Below, one piece after another: positions 24,052 through 35,829 of a stretch of 64,000 bases of DNA. The position numbers and the translations under genes were made by a program. The notes under the pieces are model-generated. The model was given only the letters and a program-made list of their open reading frames with translations, was not told the DNA's origin and did not search any database. The stretch lies in the NCBI GenBank assembly GCA_963693085.1, contig OY856412.1:1058736244-1058800243 (forward strand). Direction: 5' to 3'. Source of the DNA: Alisma plantago-aquatica. Its lineage: Eukaryota; Streptophyta; Magnoliopsida; Alismatales; Alismataceae. The number at the start of each line of letters is the position of its first letter. The first letter of the stretch is position 1.

Positions 24052-27000
24052 ATCCAATCATAGTCCCAATCCATAAATTAATATGCATAAACTAATCATA
24101 ACTAAAGAGTAACTGCCAAAGTATATAAAACATATAGGGTTGTTTATGGTTTAACAAGGGTCTCTGGGTTCAATGTTTTGGTAGATCTAGCATTGAGATC
24201 GGATTATTAGGGTTTCATGCTTTTGGTCCCTTATTTAGGGAAGCATTATGACTGTAAATGCAACACTTTTCTAATTAATTACTTTTGTCATAGTTAGATT
24301 ACAAGATATTATTATTTTATCTAAGATGTCGTAGTTAAGATCTTCTAAAAGAAATTCATGATTCTAAGATTATAAGAACTGGTCATACACATCAAATTAG
24401 GATTTTTATATAACATGTCATTAGATATAGACATCAAGAACCACTTATGAATTCAAGAAAGAATTAGATTATGGAAACATTCTTTTGGGTTCTTTGTTCC
24501 TTCTTGGATCAAAATGGTATGTAATTTTTCTATGATTGGATAGATATCTACAAGATATACCTCAATCCAGTGAATCTGGATAGTCAAATCATTCATCAGT
24601 GGATGAGAAAATATCATGTACCTCCTAGGCTCACCTACACTGGGCCCAGTCACATGAGGCTCCAGGCATGAGTCCTTGGTTGGATTGAGACTGGTTCGAA
24701 TGGGCTATGCCCATATTCTTGCATGGTACACTTGATTGTATAGGCTAACATGGAGTGTGGCCCAACCCAGTTCACATGACATCATTTCCTCCATTTCCCT
24801 ATCAAGAACAAATGCAAGTGAAAAGGGTCAAGGTTTAGAGTCCAATCGGATGCTAGACACTCTAGCTCAGCCAAGGGGACTCAGGGGCTACTACTATGCT
24901 CTTGTCATGTAATAGGGCTCACCCTGCAAAGGGTGACAACAACATCCTAAACTGCAGACCTTCTATTCTCCTATGATGATATTATTTCCTAGAGCCTAAC
25001 AAATCAAGGGGTGTTGCATAGATAACTAGGCACCACATCTGGAACCTAGTTGGATACCGCCAAGTAGGTTTGGTTAGTAGACCAAGCAGAGTAGAGGAGT
25101 GGTGGGATAGAAGATGAAATAGCAAGAGTGAAAATGGAGTTCAAATTTCAGTCTTATAGAAGGTGTCCATCTCTTTGTAATTTCCTTGTAACTTAGTCAA
25201 AGAACACAATTTCCTAACAAAGAGTTGTCGAGTTGTGGAACTTATCAAGAGGGTTCAAAATGTTATGTATAATGACATCTATGAATATCGAGTTATGGAG
25301 GACTAATTTCACTATTTAGAAAGGGTTTGTTGTCCATCTGCCTTCCATCTTGATGTAAATATTTTACTTTGAAATTTGTAACTCACTAATCATGTATTCA
25401 GTTACAAAGAACTTCTAAATAGTGGTTTTTGTCCATGTGATCCCCCTCTTGTCTAAGAAGCAACTAAACTTGTCAACTTTGATGTCTTGATTCTTCTTTC
25501 CAGAAAGGGAAATATTATAGCATGTATCTATCTATAATATCTTCTAATATCATTCAATCAACATTCATAGATACAATATATATTTTAAATTTTTTGGTTT
25601 CACTCTTTGGTCAACCAAACATTTAAAAGCAATCCTTAATTACAATTTAAATCAAGAGAGTATTTCCTAGTTCTTAATAAATCAGGTTTTTGTCTCATAA
25701 TACATTGCATACCAAGTCTTGTAAAGGACTTTAGTACTCTTAATTAGGAGACTCAACAAATATCAAAATTATGATATTTTTTTGTCAATGTCATTCCATT
25801 ATGCTCATATTCTTAAAAGTCATCTTTATTCTGACCACCTTGAATTTCCATTAATCATATTCTAAACTGTCAATGTTTTAGGTTCTCATAGGTATAGTCA
25901 TACATAAGAATCCTAAGTCTAGATATATTGGTCTCAGGGAACCTGGTATGGAGTGAGGTAATCTGGTGGTCATAACTGATATATCATCAAGGGTTTCGTC
26001 CATATCCTTCTTCTAAACTTAGGTTGGCTGTCATTCATGCACTAAAACTTGTTTTGTTATTCATGATTCTTTTTATATCCCCTTTGATCCATGCTTAATT
26101 ACAATGGTGGTGTACATGTGTGGGGGTTTGTCAGATAAACGTTAACCACATTCTACTTGGATTTTTTTGATATACACAAGTGATATATTAATCCTTAGTT
26201 AATTTTTTTGACATGCTAGAAATTTTAAATTTAGTTTCTACATGGATTTTTTTTATTTTATGTTCAGGTACATTACATCATTCAAAGTTGACCTAAATTC
26301 TATTAGAAAACCATATTATTAATGGCCTATATGTGGGGAACCATACCATTGATAAAACCCAAATGATCATTACAAAAAATCCTCAAAGAACAACCTAACT
26401 TAAGTATACAACCGACAAAAAATTGAATAAAGCAAACACATCATCATAAAATATTGCATGACTTCACATAATAGGTTACTACAAGTTATTAATAATCATA
26501 CTGAATAATGCTAGATAGAAAAATTAACAAAATCTATTTATTAAGCTCATGTTAAAGGATTATGGAAATATCCATATTTGTAAAGTACAACATATAATGA
26601 TATATAATCTAGTTCATAACTTAAAATCATATATAAACACAAAATAAAGCATCATACAACATGTTTTACAACTATCCATGAAACCCCAGGAGAGTGAGAG
26701 AAGATGGACACTTAAACGTGATTGTGTTATCACTTGTTATAGTTTTATCACCATGTCCTTCTCGTCGTGCCAACATACCAAAAACATCATGCTAGAACCG
26801 CGTAAGACTCATAAGGAGTAATATAAAAAGGATTACACCCACAAATATATAAGCATGTAAAGACAACATATTAGAATGAACTCCTAAAAAATAGGGACAC
26901 TTATTATTCAATTCAATTTCCAAGTATCCATTTAAGTTTATAATTCTAAACTAGACATCTTTATGCAAGATAGAAGCATCTTAGATACTATAAAAATACT

Positions 27001-27613
27001 CACATATCACAATGTTCTTAAGTAGAAGGAGATGATATCACTTATAGTGCAATAGATGGTCAATCTGAACACCCTATAATTATCGATGTTAGCATTATAA
27101 TTAAAAACCTACTTGGTTGTATATTATTTTAGAGTCATGTCCTAGTTGGTCTTATATGTTGCATGCCAAACCACAAGCTTATCACTGCAATGTCCCTAAG
27201 CCCACCACACAAGATCCTAGATTCACTAGACTCCATAGTGTCTTCCATTCCTTAGTTGCATGAGGTATAGAAGTAATGTCACACATGAGAAACCTACTGG
27301 TAGGGGCATTAAATGGTCCACTTACTAAACTAGTCTCATCATGGTTACTCTTGTCAAAGCACATAAAACATGGACACTACAACTTGTATCATCATTTCAC
27401 ATATCATATAGAATCCAAGTGTCAGCCTCGATTTCTCTTATATCACATAATCACATTAAAAACCACCCCATTCACTCGTATATACTCAACAATATACAAC
27501 TCTGTGTATCTTCTCACAGCCCGTAGGTTGTTATAAGAATAGCCATTTCTACTATCCTTCCTCTCTAATACTAGGACACTTCTATGTTTCTAGGGCATAT
27601 AGTTCATGATTAG
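24052..27613. other. Unassigned AT-rich spacer before the nested cluster
   Basis: No long frames (at most 86 codons) and no recognised TE termini, tRNA or promoter. It may be old, eroded TE sequence. Confidence 0.45.
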
Positions 27614-27618
27614 GGTTC
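27614..27618. repeat. Target site duplication of Cassandra element, left
   Basis: GGTTC, versus TGTTC at 50467-50471 (4 of 5 bases). Confidence 0.6.
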
Positions 27619-27909
27619 TGTAACGTCCCAGGATTTTAGGCCTTGGATAACATGATATTAAAAGGAATGATTGGACTACCCACATCACCAAGGTGCACCT
27701 CCTTTTTTGGGAGCCCATCACTAAAAAACTCCATAGTTAAGCATGCTCATCTTGGAGTAGTACTAGGATGGGTGACCAGTCAGGAAGTTGACTCTGACTT
27801 GCATGTGAGTGAGGAAAAAGCGCACAGTTAAGGCTAGTGGTGGTCTGTGGGGCCAGACGTCATTCCTGAAACTCTGCTAGAGCCTTGGGTAGTGGGCCCC
27901 GGTGTTACA
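27619..27909 (+). repeat. Cassandra 5' LTR
   Basis: A 291-bp LTR, TGTAACGTCCCAGG to GGTGTTACA, followed by the PBS. It contains the 5S-like block 27709-27788. Confidence 0.93.
27709..27788 (+). promoter_or_regulatory. 5S rRNA-like segment with Pol III internal control region (5' LTR)
   Basis: The block follows plant 5S rRNA: GAGCCCATCACTAAAAAACTCC, A-box-like AGTTAAGCATGCTC (27735-27748) and C-box-like GTAGTACTAGGATGGGTGAC (27758-27776). The first 40 or so bases of a real 5S gene are absent and several positions differ, so it is not a functional 5S gene. In Cassandra this block is thought to act as an RNA polymerase III promoter region. Confidence 0.9.
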
Positions 27910-27911
27910 AA

Positions 27912-27924
27912 TGGTATCAGATCC
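27912..27924 (+). other. Primer-binding site of Cassandra
   Basis: TGGTATCAGATCC two bases after the 5' LTR, complementary to the initiator Met tRNA 3' end. Confidence 0.88.
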
Positions 27925-27987
27925 AAAACCTCTCCAGTAGGTGGGGCCCACATGGGAATGTGGAATGCCAGTCTTGAGCCATACGGT

Positions 27988-27992
27988 CCAGG
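27988..27992. repeat. Target site duplication CCAGG of copia element, left
   Basis: Identical to 50002-50006; both flanks are Cassandra interior. Confidence 0.9.
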
Positions 27993-28523
27993 TGTTGGGT
28001 TATAGGGGAGACAGAGAAGGCAGCAGAAACAAAAATTTTCTTCTCCCAAACCCAGAATACAGGAATCACGTCAATGTCTATACAATAGGAAAGATGGTTT
28101 GTAGAGGCGTACCTTGTCCCGAGGCTTGTTCGGTGACGTTACCTTGCATCTTGCGTAGTCTTCACCTCCGGTCTTAGACGGTGTCTGTGCATCTCCTAGT
28201 CTCACCGGGACTGTCGGGATTGACAGCTGTCCTCTGAGCGGAAGAAGTGTCCCGCGTCTGCAGTCATCCACACAGACTGCCTGGAACTCTGATCTCCTTG
28301 TCCCACAAGGAATCGAAAGGAGTCATACCCTCCTATAGACGTACTAGTCACCAACACACTCTCCTTCCACTAGTCACTTTTCTACAGTTGTCTTTCCCTT
28401 GCTGTGCCTCCCTTATCGGGTAGCACTTGCTCGGGCTCTCTTGGTTACCAAAACTAGAGAGAACGATAACTTTGTAGAGCAACTGGTATTCTAAGTTGTG
28501 CTTTTAGAAGCCCCCAATACCCC

Positions 28524-28531
28524 TATATATA
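28524..28531 (-). promoter_or_regulatory. TATA box in copia 3' LTR
   Basis: TATATATA, equivalent to 48338-48345 in the 5' LTR. Confidence 0.5.
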
Positions 28532-28738
28532 GGAGGGTCATGGGATAGGGTTATCTAACCCAGGCAATGCGGGATTAAGGCAGGAGGAGAAGGGTTCAAA
28601 ATTTTCCACCAAACAACCAACTGTGCCAGCTGAATCGATCGTTTCAACCCTGAAACGGTTGTTTGGTGACCTCAACCGATCGGTTCACACCTGAACCAGT
28701 CATTTGGGACCCTTAATCCGATCGGTTCACTTCTGAGC

Positions 28739-28743
28739 CGATC
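28739..28743. repeat. Target site duplication CGATC of chromovirus B, left
   Basis: Identical to 41632-41636. The target is part of a CCGATCGG motif in the copia LTR. Confidence 0.9.
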
Positions 28744-30837
28744 TATGACACCCCGCCATCACACAGACAATGAGATGACACGTGAAAATGTGTGGAACCA
28801 TATATAACCAAAAACACGGGTTAATTAAAACCGACTATGGAAATCATACATGAGAGAACTTTTGCATCCAGATCCTATAGAAAGACATGTTATATAAACA
28901 TTCACAAGCCTATTATAGGTCCACAGCTTATCGGAACTAGTTGTACTATTAGCACCAGAGTTCAACACCTGTTTATATGTACATAACAGGCCACGTACGA
29001 CCATCAACAGGATATACAAAAATTACAACAGCTAACATCGTAAAACGTCGTCAAACACCTCCAAGGACCTGAGTGTACAGGGATGACTCTAGGACTCTAC
29101 TACAAAACCACAAAAACAACATCATGTCCATCTCTTGCCTTCTACTGTTCTCCTTGCTGCTCGGCCGCAACCTCACAACCACCACCACGTCTAGAGCGAT
29201 CACCTAAAAAGGGTGTAAACTAGCAGGGTGAGACACACAGTCCCAGCGAGAAACATAACTCCCCGCCAACACTATAAAACCTTAGAAGGTTAAGGCAAAT
29301 AACAATAGATAACTGGTAAAGCGTATAACAAGAGCAGCATACTGAGCAAGGCTATTATTACCATCAAGCTTACTAAGATATCCGGGAGGCATAGAACCAA
29401 GTATTTCTTTATGGAACATGATTGATAAGATAAGCTTTATAAGAACTTATCACAAACTATAAGGATCATACAAACAATTGCATAGTATAACTAGATCAAC
29501 TATATAAGCAAGGCCTCAATCAATGTTCCATATTTTGCTCTAAGCAAGATATTCTTATTTGGCTGGATTATGTTTTATTATGCCCTGAGGAAGTGAGCCT
29601 TCCCTGCTCAAATCCAACCACTGGTTGTGAAGCCCAATCCAGTGCCATACAAGGTCTAAGGAGATCCAAACTCCATGAACTCACCTTCCTGTGGTCAATA
29701 CACGAATCATCAAGTAAGACCACAGTCTTATGCTTATAGGCCTCTGGGTTAGCTCTGCAAGCTACCCATATCTCTAGCTCACCTCATCATAGGTGCTAGT
29801 ACATACATCCGAGCCATGAACACATCATGCTCATCATCACATATCCTGAGCCATGGGCCTATTCACCATTCTCCATATATCTTGAGTCTGCAACCACATT
29901 TGCACTCAACCCTCCTATTTTATGCTAGGGGAAACCCCACATATTCAACAATATACGCTCCAGGTAATCCTGCAGGATAAACCTGTTTCACCATCACCAA
30001 GTACTGACGATGATGGATCTATGGCAAGGGCAAACTACATGATATGTTTATCTATAATTAATTAGTATATTTTAAGCTAATTGTTGAGGAAAACAAAGTA
30101 TAAACACAGTCATATAGGATTACATCATAATTTCCATCATCATACTGTCCTAGGACCTCAATCCCTCATTATCTCAACCACTATCTCTCAAGGCATCATA
30201 ATCATGTATCAGCATTCTGGGAATGCTTCCCTTATCTCATCATTAGAGGTTAACACCTCAACTAGGCGCTCAACCTTATATCAGGTCCTCAGACCTATCA
30301 ACATGTTATCTCATTAGCAAGGATTATCATCTCATTGTGCTAATCAAAGCACATATTTCTCATAGATCTCACCAGGCTATGAATCCACATAGTATACCTA
30401 CATGGTTAGTATACACATTTATAGAGATAACTGAAGCAATCATGGATTAACAGAATGATCATGCTATCAAGAATAGAGCAACATCAATGATTATAAGCTT
30501 TATCATTCATGGTATTATTATCAATCCTGAGCATATATCATACCCCATACTTGTGATCATAGGCATGTGTCACACCATCATGTGAAGCAACATCAATGCT
30601 TCCAAGCTTCCTGGTTCACAACCTATCATTTAACTCATCATCATATATACGGGATTTAAGGTGATTACACCATATCACTTGTTTTATATATACATTCCGA
30701 GTTAGAACCCTCACCACAACTCCGGTAACCCTCACTAAAAGGGGGGTGGTGGGTAGCGTGTCCTGCACCACAGCTTGTATAGGGTAGGGTAGCACCCCCT
30801 ACCAAAAGCATACCGGCCTAATTGTCTATATAACCAC

Positions 30838-31510
30838 ATATCGGCCAACTCTAGAAGGTATTGACCACCACCCAAGGGTGTCGTGCAACTAGAGATCAAG
30901 GCATTATCGTGCAACCCTGACGTACATGCCATATGCATAAGGCACTATCGTGCAACTAGGTTAAGAGAGTGTATCGCACATTCAAGGCCAAGCATGTATC
31001 GGCTATCTATCTACATCGACTAAGCCCTATCGCCCATCTAGGGTTAGGGTTCTTATCGGGAAGCCACACCACTCTATCGCCCAAGGCTCATACTGTCAAA
31101 AACATAGTGCCCTAGCACATCATGGTATCGTCCAACATATTCACAACTCAGGCAACACAAAAGTGCTTCAAGGAAACCTATTGGTTAAGGGCAACACTCC
31201 ATATCGGCCTCCATCAAAGCAGCATCTTCAGTTTCTATATGCCACCATAACGAGCATCACCACAAACAAACCATGTCACCCAACACAAGGATATCCCACT
31301 GAGCTCTATAACGTCTAAGGAACATCAAGAACCAAGCCAACTACCTTAAATAGGTGTATCATGCTGGCAGTCAACAAAGCATATCACCCAAGCACACATG
31401 GGTATCGACCACTAACCAAACTCCAACTAGGCACATCGTCTAAGGGTACATCTCAAGACTTAACTATCGGGCAACACTACTCCAAGGTCATATCGTGCAA
31501 GGCACAACCC
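30838..31510. repeat. Dispersed TATCG-motif cluster in chromovirus B LTR
   Basis: About fifteen copies of a short TATCG motif followed by variants of GCAAC, CCCAA or GCCAC occur at irregular 25-90 bp spacing (for example near 30902, 30944, 31047, 31076, 31465 and 31491). The same cluster is in the other LTR at about 39604-40270. Confidence 0.65.
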
Positions 31511-31569
31511 CACAAGGTCAACTTCAACCTCAAGCACAAGGGCACCAAACCCTAATTGATCAAGAAGAT

Positions 31570-31829
31570 CGGCTCACCTCTCAACAACCAAGAGAGAGGG
31601 GTTTTGCAAAACCTCTTATCACAAATCGGGAAACCACAAGGACCGACCTCTATAGGTCATCATCCAAACAAAAGCTCACCTCTCAAATCCATGGTGAGAT
31701 GAGGGTATTGCCCAAGCAACTAGAATATAAGCTCACCTCTCAACTTAAATGAGAGAGGGGTATTGCCTACATCACTAGAGCTCAAACTCACTTCTCTAGA
31801 CCAAGGAGAGAAAAGGGGTATTGCTCAAC
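31570..31829. repeat. Four degenerate ~60-bp modules in chromovirus B LTR
   Basis: Modules begin CTCACCTCTC (or CTCACTTCTC) and end GAGAGRGGGGTNTTGC-like, at about 31572, 31675, 31731 and 31789. The CTCTC and GAGAG parts can pair within a module. The set recurs at 40341-40605. Confidence 0.7.
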
Positions 31830-32292
31830 AAGGAAACCCTAAACCATGGTTCTTCCAACTAGGTGTAAAGGCATATAAACCATCAACAACATCATCAACA
31901 TCATGCTCATTATGTCCATAAGATCAACAACATGTACTAGAGCAAGAAACATAACATGCAATGGTCAATCAATCCAAATATATGAAACATGCAACATATA
32001 GAGAAGGTAGTATAGCTAGGGCTAGAAGTTATGTAACCTGCCTTAAGCAAACTCCTCAAGCTCCAAAGCTCCAAGCTCACCACTTTCGGCCACCAAAGAA
32101 CAAGACCCTCCTAGGGTTCGGCCACCAAGCTAGAGGAAGAAGAAGAAGACTTTAAGAAGGGGATCAACCACCAACTTGCTCCACCAGGATGTATCGGCCA
32201 CCAAACACACCAAAGGGAAGATGTATCATGCACCAAGGAAGAGAGGAGCAAGAAAGAGATAAAAGGGATCCTAAGGAAGAGAAAGGCAAGGC

Positions 32293-32299
32293 ATATATA
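32293..32299 (-). promoter_or_regulatory. TATA-like box in chromovirus B 3' LTR
   Basis: CTATATATG context on the minus strand, conserved at 41063-41069 in the 5' LTR. Confidence 0.45.
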
Positions 32300-32875
32300 G
32301 ATGAGGGTCAAGGTTAAACCAAGGCACGGTGTCACCTTACCAAGGGACACTTGTCCACACATTTCACCACCTTGCAAAACTCATGCACATGCCATGCCAC
32401 CACTCAACCAAGGTTCGGCCACATATCCAAGCTAGGGTGACACAACCAAAGCAAGGAGGTCAAACAAGGTCAAAGGCTGACACACCACCTCCCATGGGCG
32501 ACACACCACCATGGGTGACACAAAGCAAGGTCGACACAAACATCCTTGCCTGATACAGGGTTCAACCAAGCAAGTCAAGGCCCAAACAAGGGAAAACAAG
32601 GCCCAAAAGATCTCAACCAAGCGCAAGACAACCCAAGGCATGAGCCCAAACCTTCCTCTCAACCCTAGAGGAAGAAAAGAGAGAGAAAGAAATCTCTCAA
32701 GGTGACAAACTTGCTCTCCAACCCTAACTTAGGTTATTTTGCAAGTAGCACCTCTAGCTCTCAACTAAGCACAAGCAAACCCTAATCATCACTAAAGATG
32801 ATTAGTGAGCAACTCAACACAAGGTTTAGGAAAAACAAACAAGGTAATTCCAAAATGAAGGTCAGGGTCCTTACA

Positions 32876-32891
32876 AGCCATAAACCTCTAC
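32876..32891 (-). other. Polypurine tract region of chromovirus B
   Basis: The minus strand reads GTAGAGGTTTATGGCT just before the LTR start TGTAAGGACC. It is purine-rich but interrupted, so a weak or mutated tract. Confidence 0.45.
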
Positions 32892-33411
32892 AAAGGGATT
32901 TTGTCCCTAAAATCTGAAGATAAAAGTGAGGGATACTTCCTCCTCATCTCTTCCTCAAGATCCCACGTGGCTTCCTCAACGCCACGATGATGCCAAAGAA
33001 CCTTCACAAGAACCAGGTCCTTCCTCTTTAGCTTCTTTACTCTTCTGTCAAGGATCACCACCAGACCCTCCTCATATGTCACGTCTTCATCAAGCTCAAC
33101 CTCAACTGGATGTATCACTATCCCTATGTCTGGATGACTTTTCTTCAACATACTGACATGGAACACTGGATGCAACCTGTGCAACTCTAGCGGTAGCTTC
33201 AACTTGTAAGCTACCTTGCCCGTGCTATTACCGGGTATGGCCCCATATACTTGGGTGCCAGTTTGCCTTTCTGGCCAAACCTTAGCACGCCTTTCCAAGG
33301 TGAGACCTTGAGATACACTATGTATCCCACTTGGAACTCTAAAGGTCGTCGGAGATTATCTGGATAAGACTTTTTCCTATCTAGTACTGCCTTCAACTGT
33401 TGTCGTATCAC
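32888..33411 (-). pseudogene. Chromovirus B integrase C-terminus with chromodomain-like tail
   Basis: Two overlapping frames cover this end. The first (33411-33211) reads into the GPY-like part YMGPYPVI. The second (33298-32888, shifted frame) carries YKLKLPLELHRLHPVFHVSML and then a chromodomain-like tail, with YEEGLVVILDRRVKKLKRKD and WHHRGVEEATWDLEEEM near residues 74-115. Such tails direct integration to particular chromatin. The overlap marks a frameshift near 33,300. The terminal stop is close to the polypurine tract, as expected. Confidence 0.85.
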
Positions 33412-33429
33412 TCTGATATTTTCTATCGT

Positions 33430-34149
33430 CTATTCTACTAACTCTGGACCCAAAAGCTGATACTCACCAGACTCATACCAGCATAAAGGGGATTTGCACT
33501 TTCTTCCATATAGAGCCTCATAAGGAGCCATGTCAATTCTCCACTGGTAACTATTATTGTAAGAGAATTCTATCAAACTGAGATGCTCATCCCAACTGCT
33601 TAGGAACTGCAAAACACATGATCGAAGAAGATCCTCTAAAGTTTGAATAATCCTTTCAGACTGTCCATCCGTATGTGGGTAGAAAGCGGTACTGAACCTC
33701 AACTGCATTCCCAAAGCCTTGTGCAATTGTTCCTAGAAATGACTTGTGAACTGGGGACCCCTGTCGGAGACTATTCTTGTTGGAACACCGTGAAAACGCA
33801 CTATCTCGTCCACATATACCTGAGAAAGCTTCTCTGCTATATACGTTATCTTTACTGGTATGAAATGAGTAGATTTTGTCAACCTGTCCACTATTACCCA
33901 AATGGAATCATGATTCCTAGCTGTATTTGGTAGACCAACTATGAAGTCCATGGTTATATGATCCCATTTCCATTGTGGTATTGGCATGGGTTGCAACATA
34001 CCTGCCAGCTTTTGATGCTCAGCTTTAACTTGCTGATATACTGCACACTTAGCCACAAACTCAGCTACATCCTTCTTCAAGCCAGACCACCAATACAGGT
34101 CCTTCATATTATGATACATCTTGGTGACTCCTGGATGCATATCATGCAT
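33430..34149 (-). pseudogene. Chromovirus B integrase core
   Basis: Two same-frame segments (34149-33733, 33726-33430) separated by a stop make up the zinc-binding and catalytic regions. The zinc part shows HDMHPGVTKMYHNMK and then CAVYQQ, where the second Cys of the HHCC set reads Tyr. Catalytic residues follow: Asp in WDHITMDFIVGLP, Asp in IVSDRGPQFTS, and Glu expected in the segment after the stop. IEFSYNNSYQ and MAPYEALYGRKCKSPLCW are typical of Tekay-like integrases. The enzyme would insert the cDNA; it is inactive here. Confidence 0.9.
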
Positions 34150-34161
34150 TGATGTGTGTGC

Positions 34162-34959
34162 TTACTCAAGCACTAGCTCTCTTAGATTATCAACATCGGG
34201 GACCACCATTCTACCATGATAGCAAACTAGTCCATCCTCAGACTCATGGAAACCATCATGGTTTTTGCTGCCAAACTCTGACCTGATCAACTGCACTGTA
34301 TCATCTGCTTGATGTGCGTCTTTGATCTGCTGTCTCAGCATAGGCTTAACTTGCATCTGTGCCAATAGTCCTGCCAACAAGGAAACTTCCAACTGTACAT
34401 TCATCTGCTGTAAGGAGACAAACATATCTTGTCTATGACATACCAAGGAACTCATATGTGCCTTCTTCGTGGAGAGAGAAGAAGACTTCCTACTAAGCGC
34501 ATCTGCTACCACTTTTGCCTTACCAGGATGATACTCAATGGTGCAACCATAATCATTGATTAGCTCCATCCAACGACATTGTCGCATATTCAGCTCACTT
34601 TGTGAAAAGATATACTTCAAGTTCTTATGATCTGTAAAGATCTGACACACTTCCCCATAAAGATAGTGCCTCTAAATTTTTAACGCATGGACCACAGCTA
34701 CCAATTCAAAATTATGCGTCAGATAGTTCTCCTCATGTTTCTTAAGTTGTCACAAAGCAAAAGAAACCACATGATCCTCCTGCATCAACATGCAACCTAA
34801 GCCTTTCTTGGAAGCATCACAGAAAACAACATAGCCCTTCCCAGGCTCTAGCAGCACTAGCACTAGAGCACTAGTCAGTTTCTCCTTCAAAATTTGGAAA
34901 GCTTGCTGACAACGATCATCCCAGATAAAAGGTACATCCTTCCTGGTCAACTTTGTCAT
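34162..34959 (-). pseudogene. Chromovirus B RNase H
   Basis: Segments 34959-34750 and 34650-34162 lie in one frame, with two stops between them. VFCDASKKGLGCMLMQ gives the first Asp block, and [32 protein letters not shown] the C-terminal block with DHKNL. DALSRKS follows. The remainder links to the integrase zinc region. One of the stops lies in a position usually occupied by Trp, one G-to-A step away. Confidence 0.88.
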
Positions 34960-35829
34960 TTAGAACACGATCGTACTGAAGTCCTTGATAAACCTCCAGT
35001 AATATCCTACCAAACCCAGAAAACTACGAACTTCCATCAGCGTCTTTGGTTGCTCCCAATCTGCAACTGACTCCACCTTCTTAGGGTACACTCTGACTCC
35101 TTCTACAGATATCACATGACCCAAGAATGTCACTTCCTTCAACCAGAACTCACATTTGTTGAACTTGGCATACAACTGATGTTGGCAAAGAAGAGTCAAC
35201 ACTTGTTGAAGATGTCATTCATGCTCATGACTATCCCTACTGTAGATCAAGATGTCATCTATAAAGACTACAAAAAACTGATCTAGAAACGGACGGAACA
35301 CTTGGTTCATCAGATCCATGAAAGCAGCAGGTGCATTGGTTAGCCCAAACGACATAACCACAAACTCAAAGTGACCATAACTCATCGTAAACGCTGACTT
35401 TGGTATGTCGTCCGCCTTAATCCTCAACTGATGATATCCAGACCGTAGATCGATCTTTGAGAACACTGTAGCACCACACAACTGATCGAACAGATCATCT
35501 ATCCTCAGCAACGGGTACTTATTCTTGATCGCGACTTTGTTCAACTACCGGTAATCTATACATAATTGCATCGACCCATCCTTCTTCTTAAAGAACAACA
35601 CTGGAGCACCCCAAGGAGATGTGCTTGGTCAGATGAAACCTTTTTCCAACAACTCTTGTAACTACTTCTTCAACTCTGCCATTTCTGCTGGAGCCATCCT
35701 ATACGGTGTCTGTGCAGCTGGCTGTGTTCCTGGTACCAGACTGATCTCAAAATCAATCTCTCAAGGTGGGGGAACATCGGGGAACTCATCAGGAAACACA
35801 TATGCAAACTCTCAGACAACCGTCACCTT
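34960..35829 (-). pseudogene. Chromovirus B reverse transcriptase
   Basis: The RT reads in one frame with several stops. The part before 35544 carries stops in otherwise typical positions (before LQELLEKG, before PSTSPWGAP, and before [12 protein letters not shown]). The frame 35544-35215 holds [43 protein letters not shown] and the active-site FIDD (residues 94-97), which is intact. After a TGA, 35202-34960 continues with the thumb ([24 protein letters not shown]). Three stops fit CAG or CGA codons changed by one C-to-T step. Confidence 0.93.

Larger units (their letters stand above)
27993..28743 (-). repeat. Copia 3' LTR, first part
   Basis: Matches 47806-48558 of the intact right LTR and is cut by chromovirus B at the CGATC target. 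Hand comparison of the first 260 bases shows about 10% differences. Confidence 0.9.
28744..32875 (-). repeat. Chromovirus B 3' LTR
   Basis: Starts TATGACACCCCGCC (the other copy keeps TGTGAC) and ends GGGTCCTTACA. It is 201 bp longer than the 5' LTR, mostly because of sequence at about 29745-29933 that is absent near 38700. A TATA box at 32293-32299 places only about 0.6 kb in U3 and about 3.5 kb in R-U5. Confidence 0.93.

Noticed and set aside
27709..27788. A genuine 5S rRNA gene
   Set aside because: The 5' part of 5S rRNA is missing and the segment sits within TRIM LTRs that have a PBS and PPT; a second copy lies in the other LTR.
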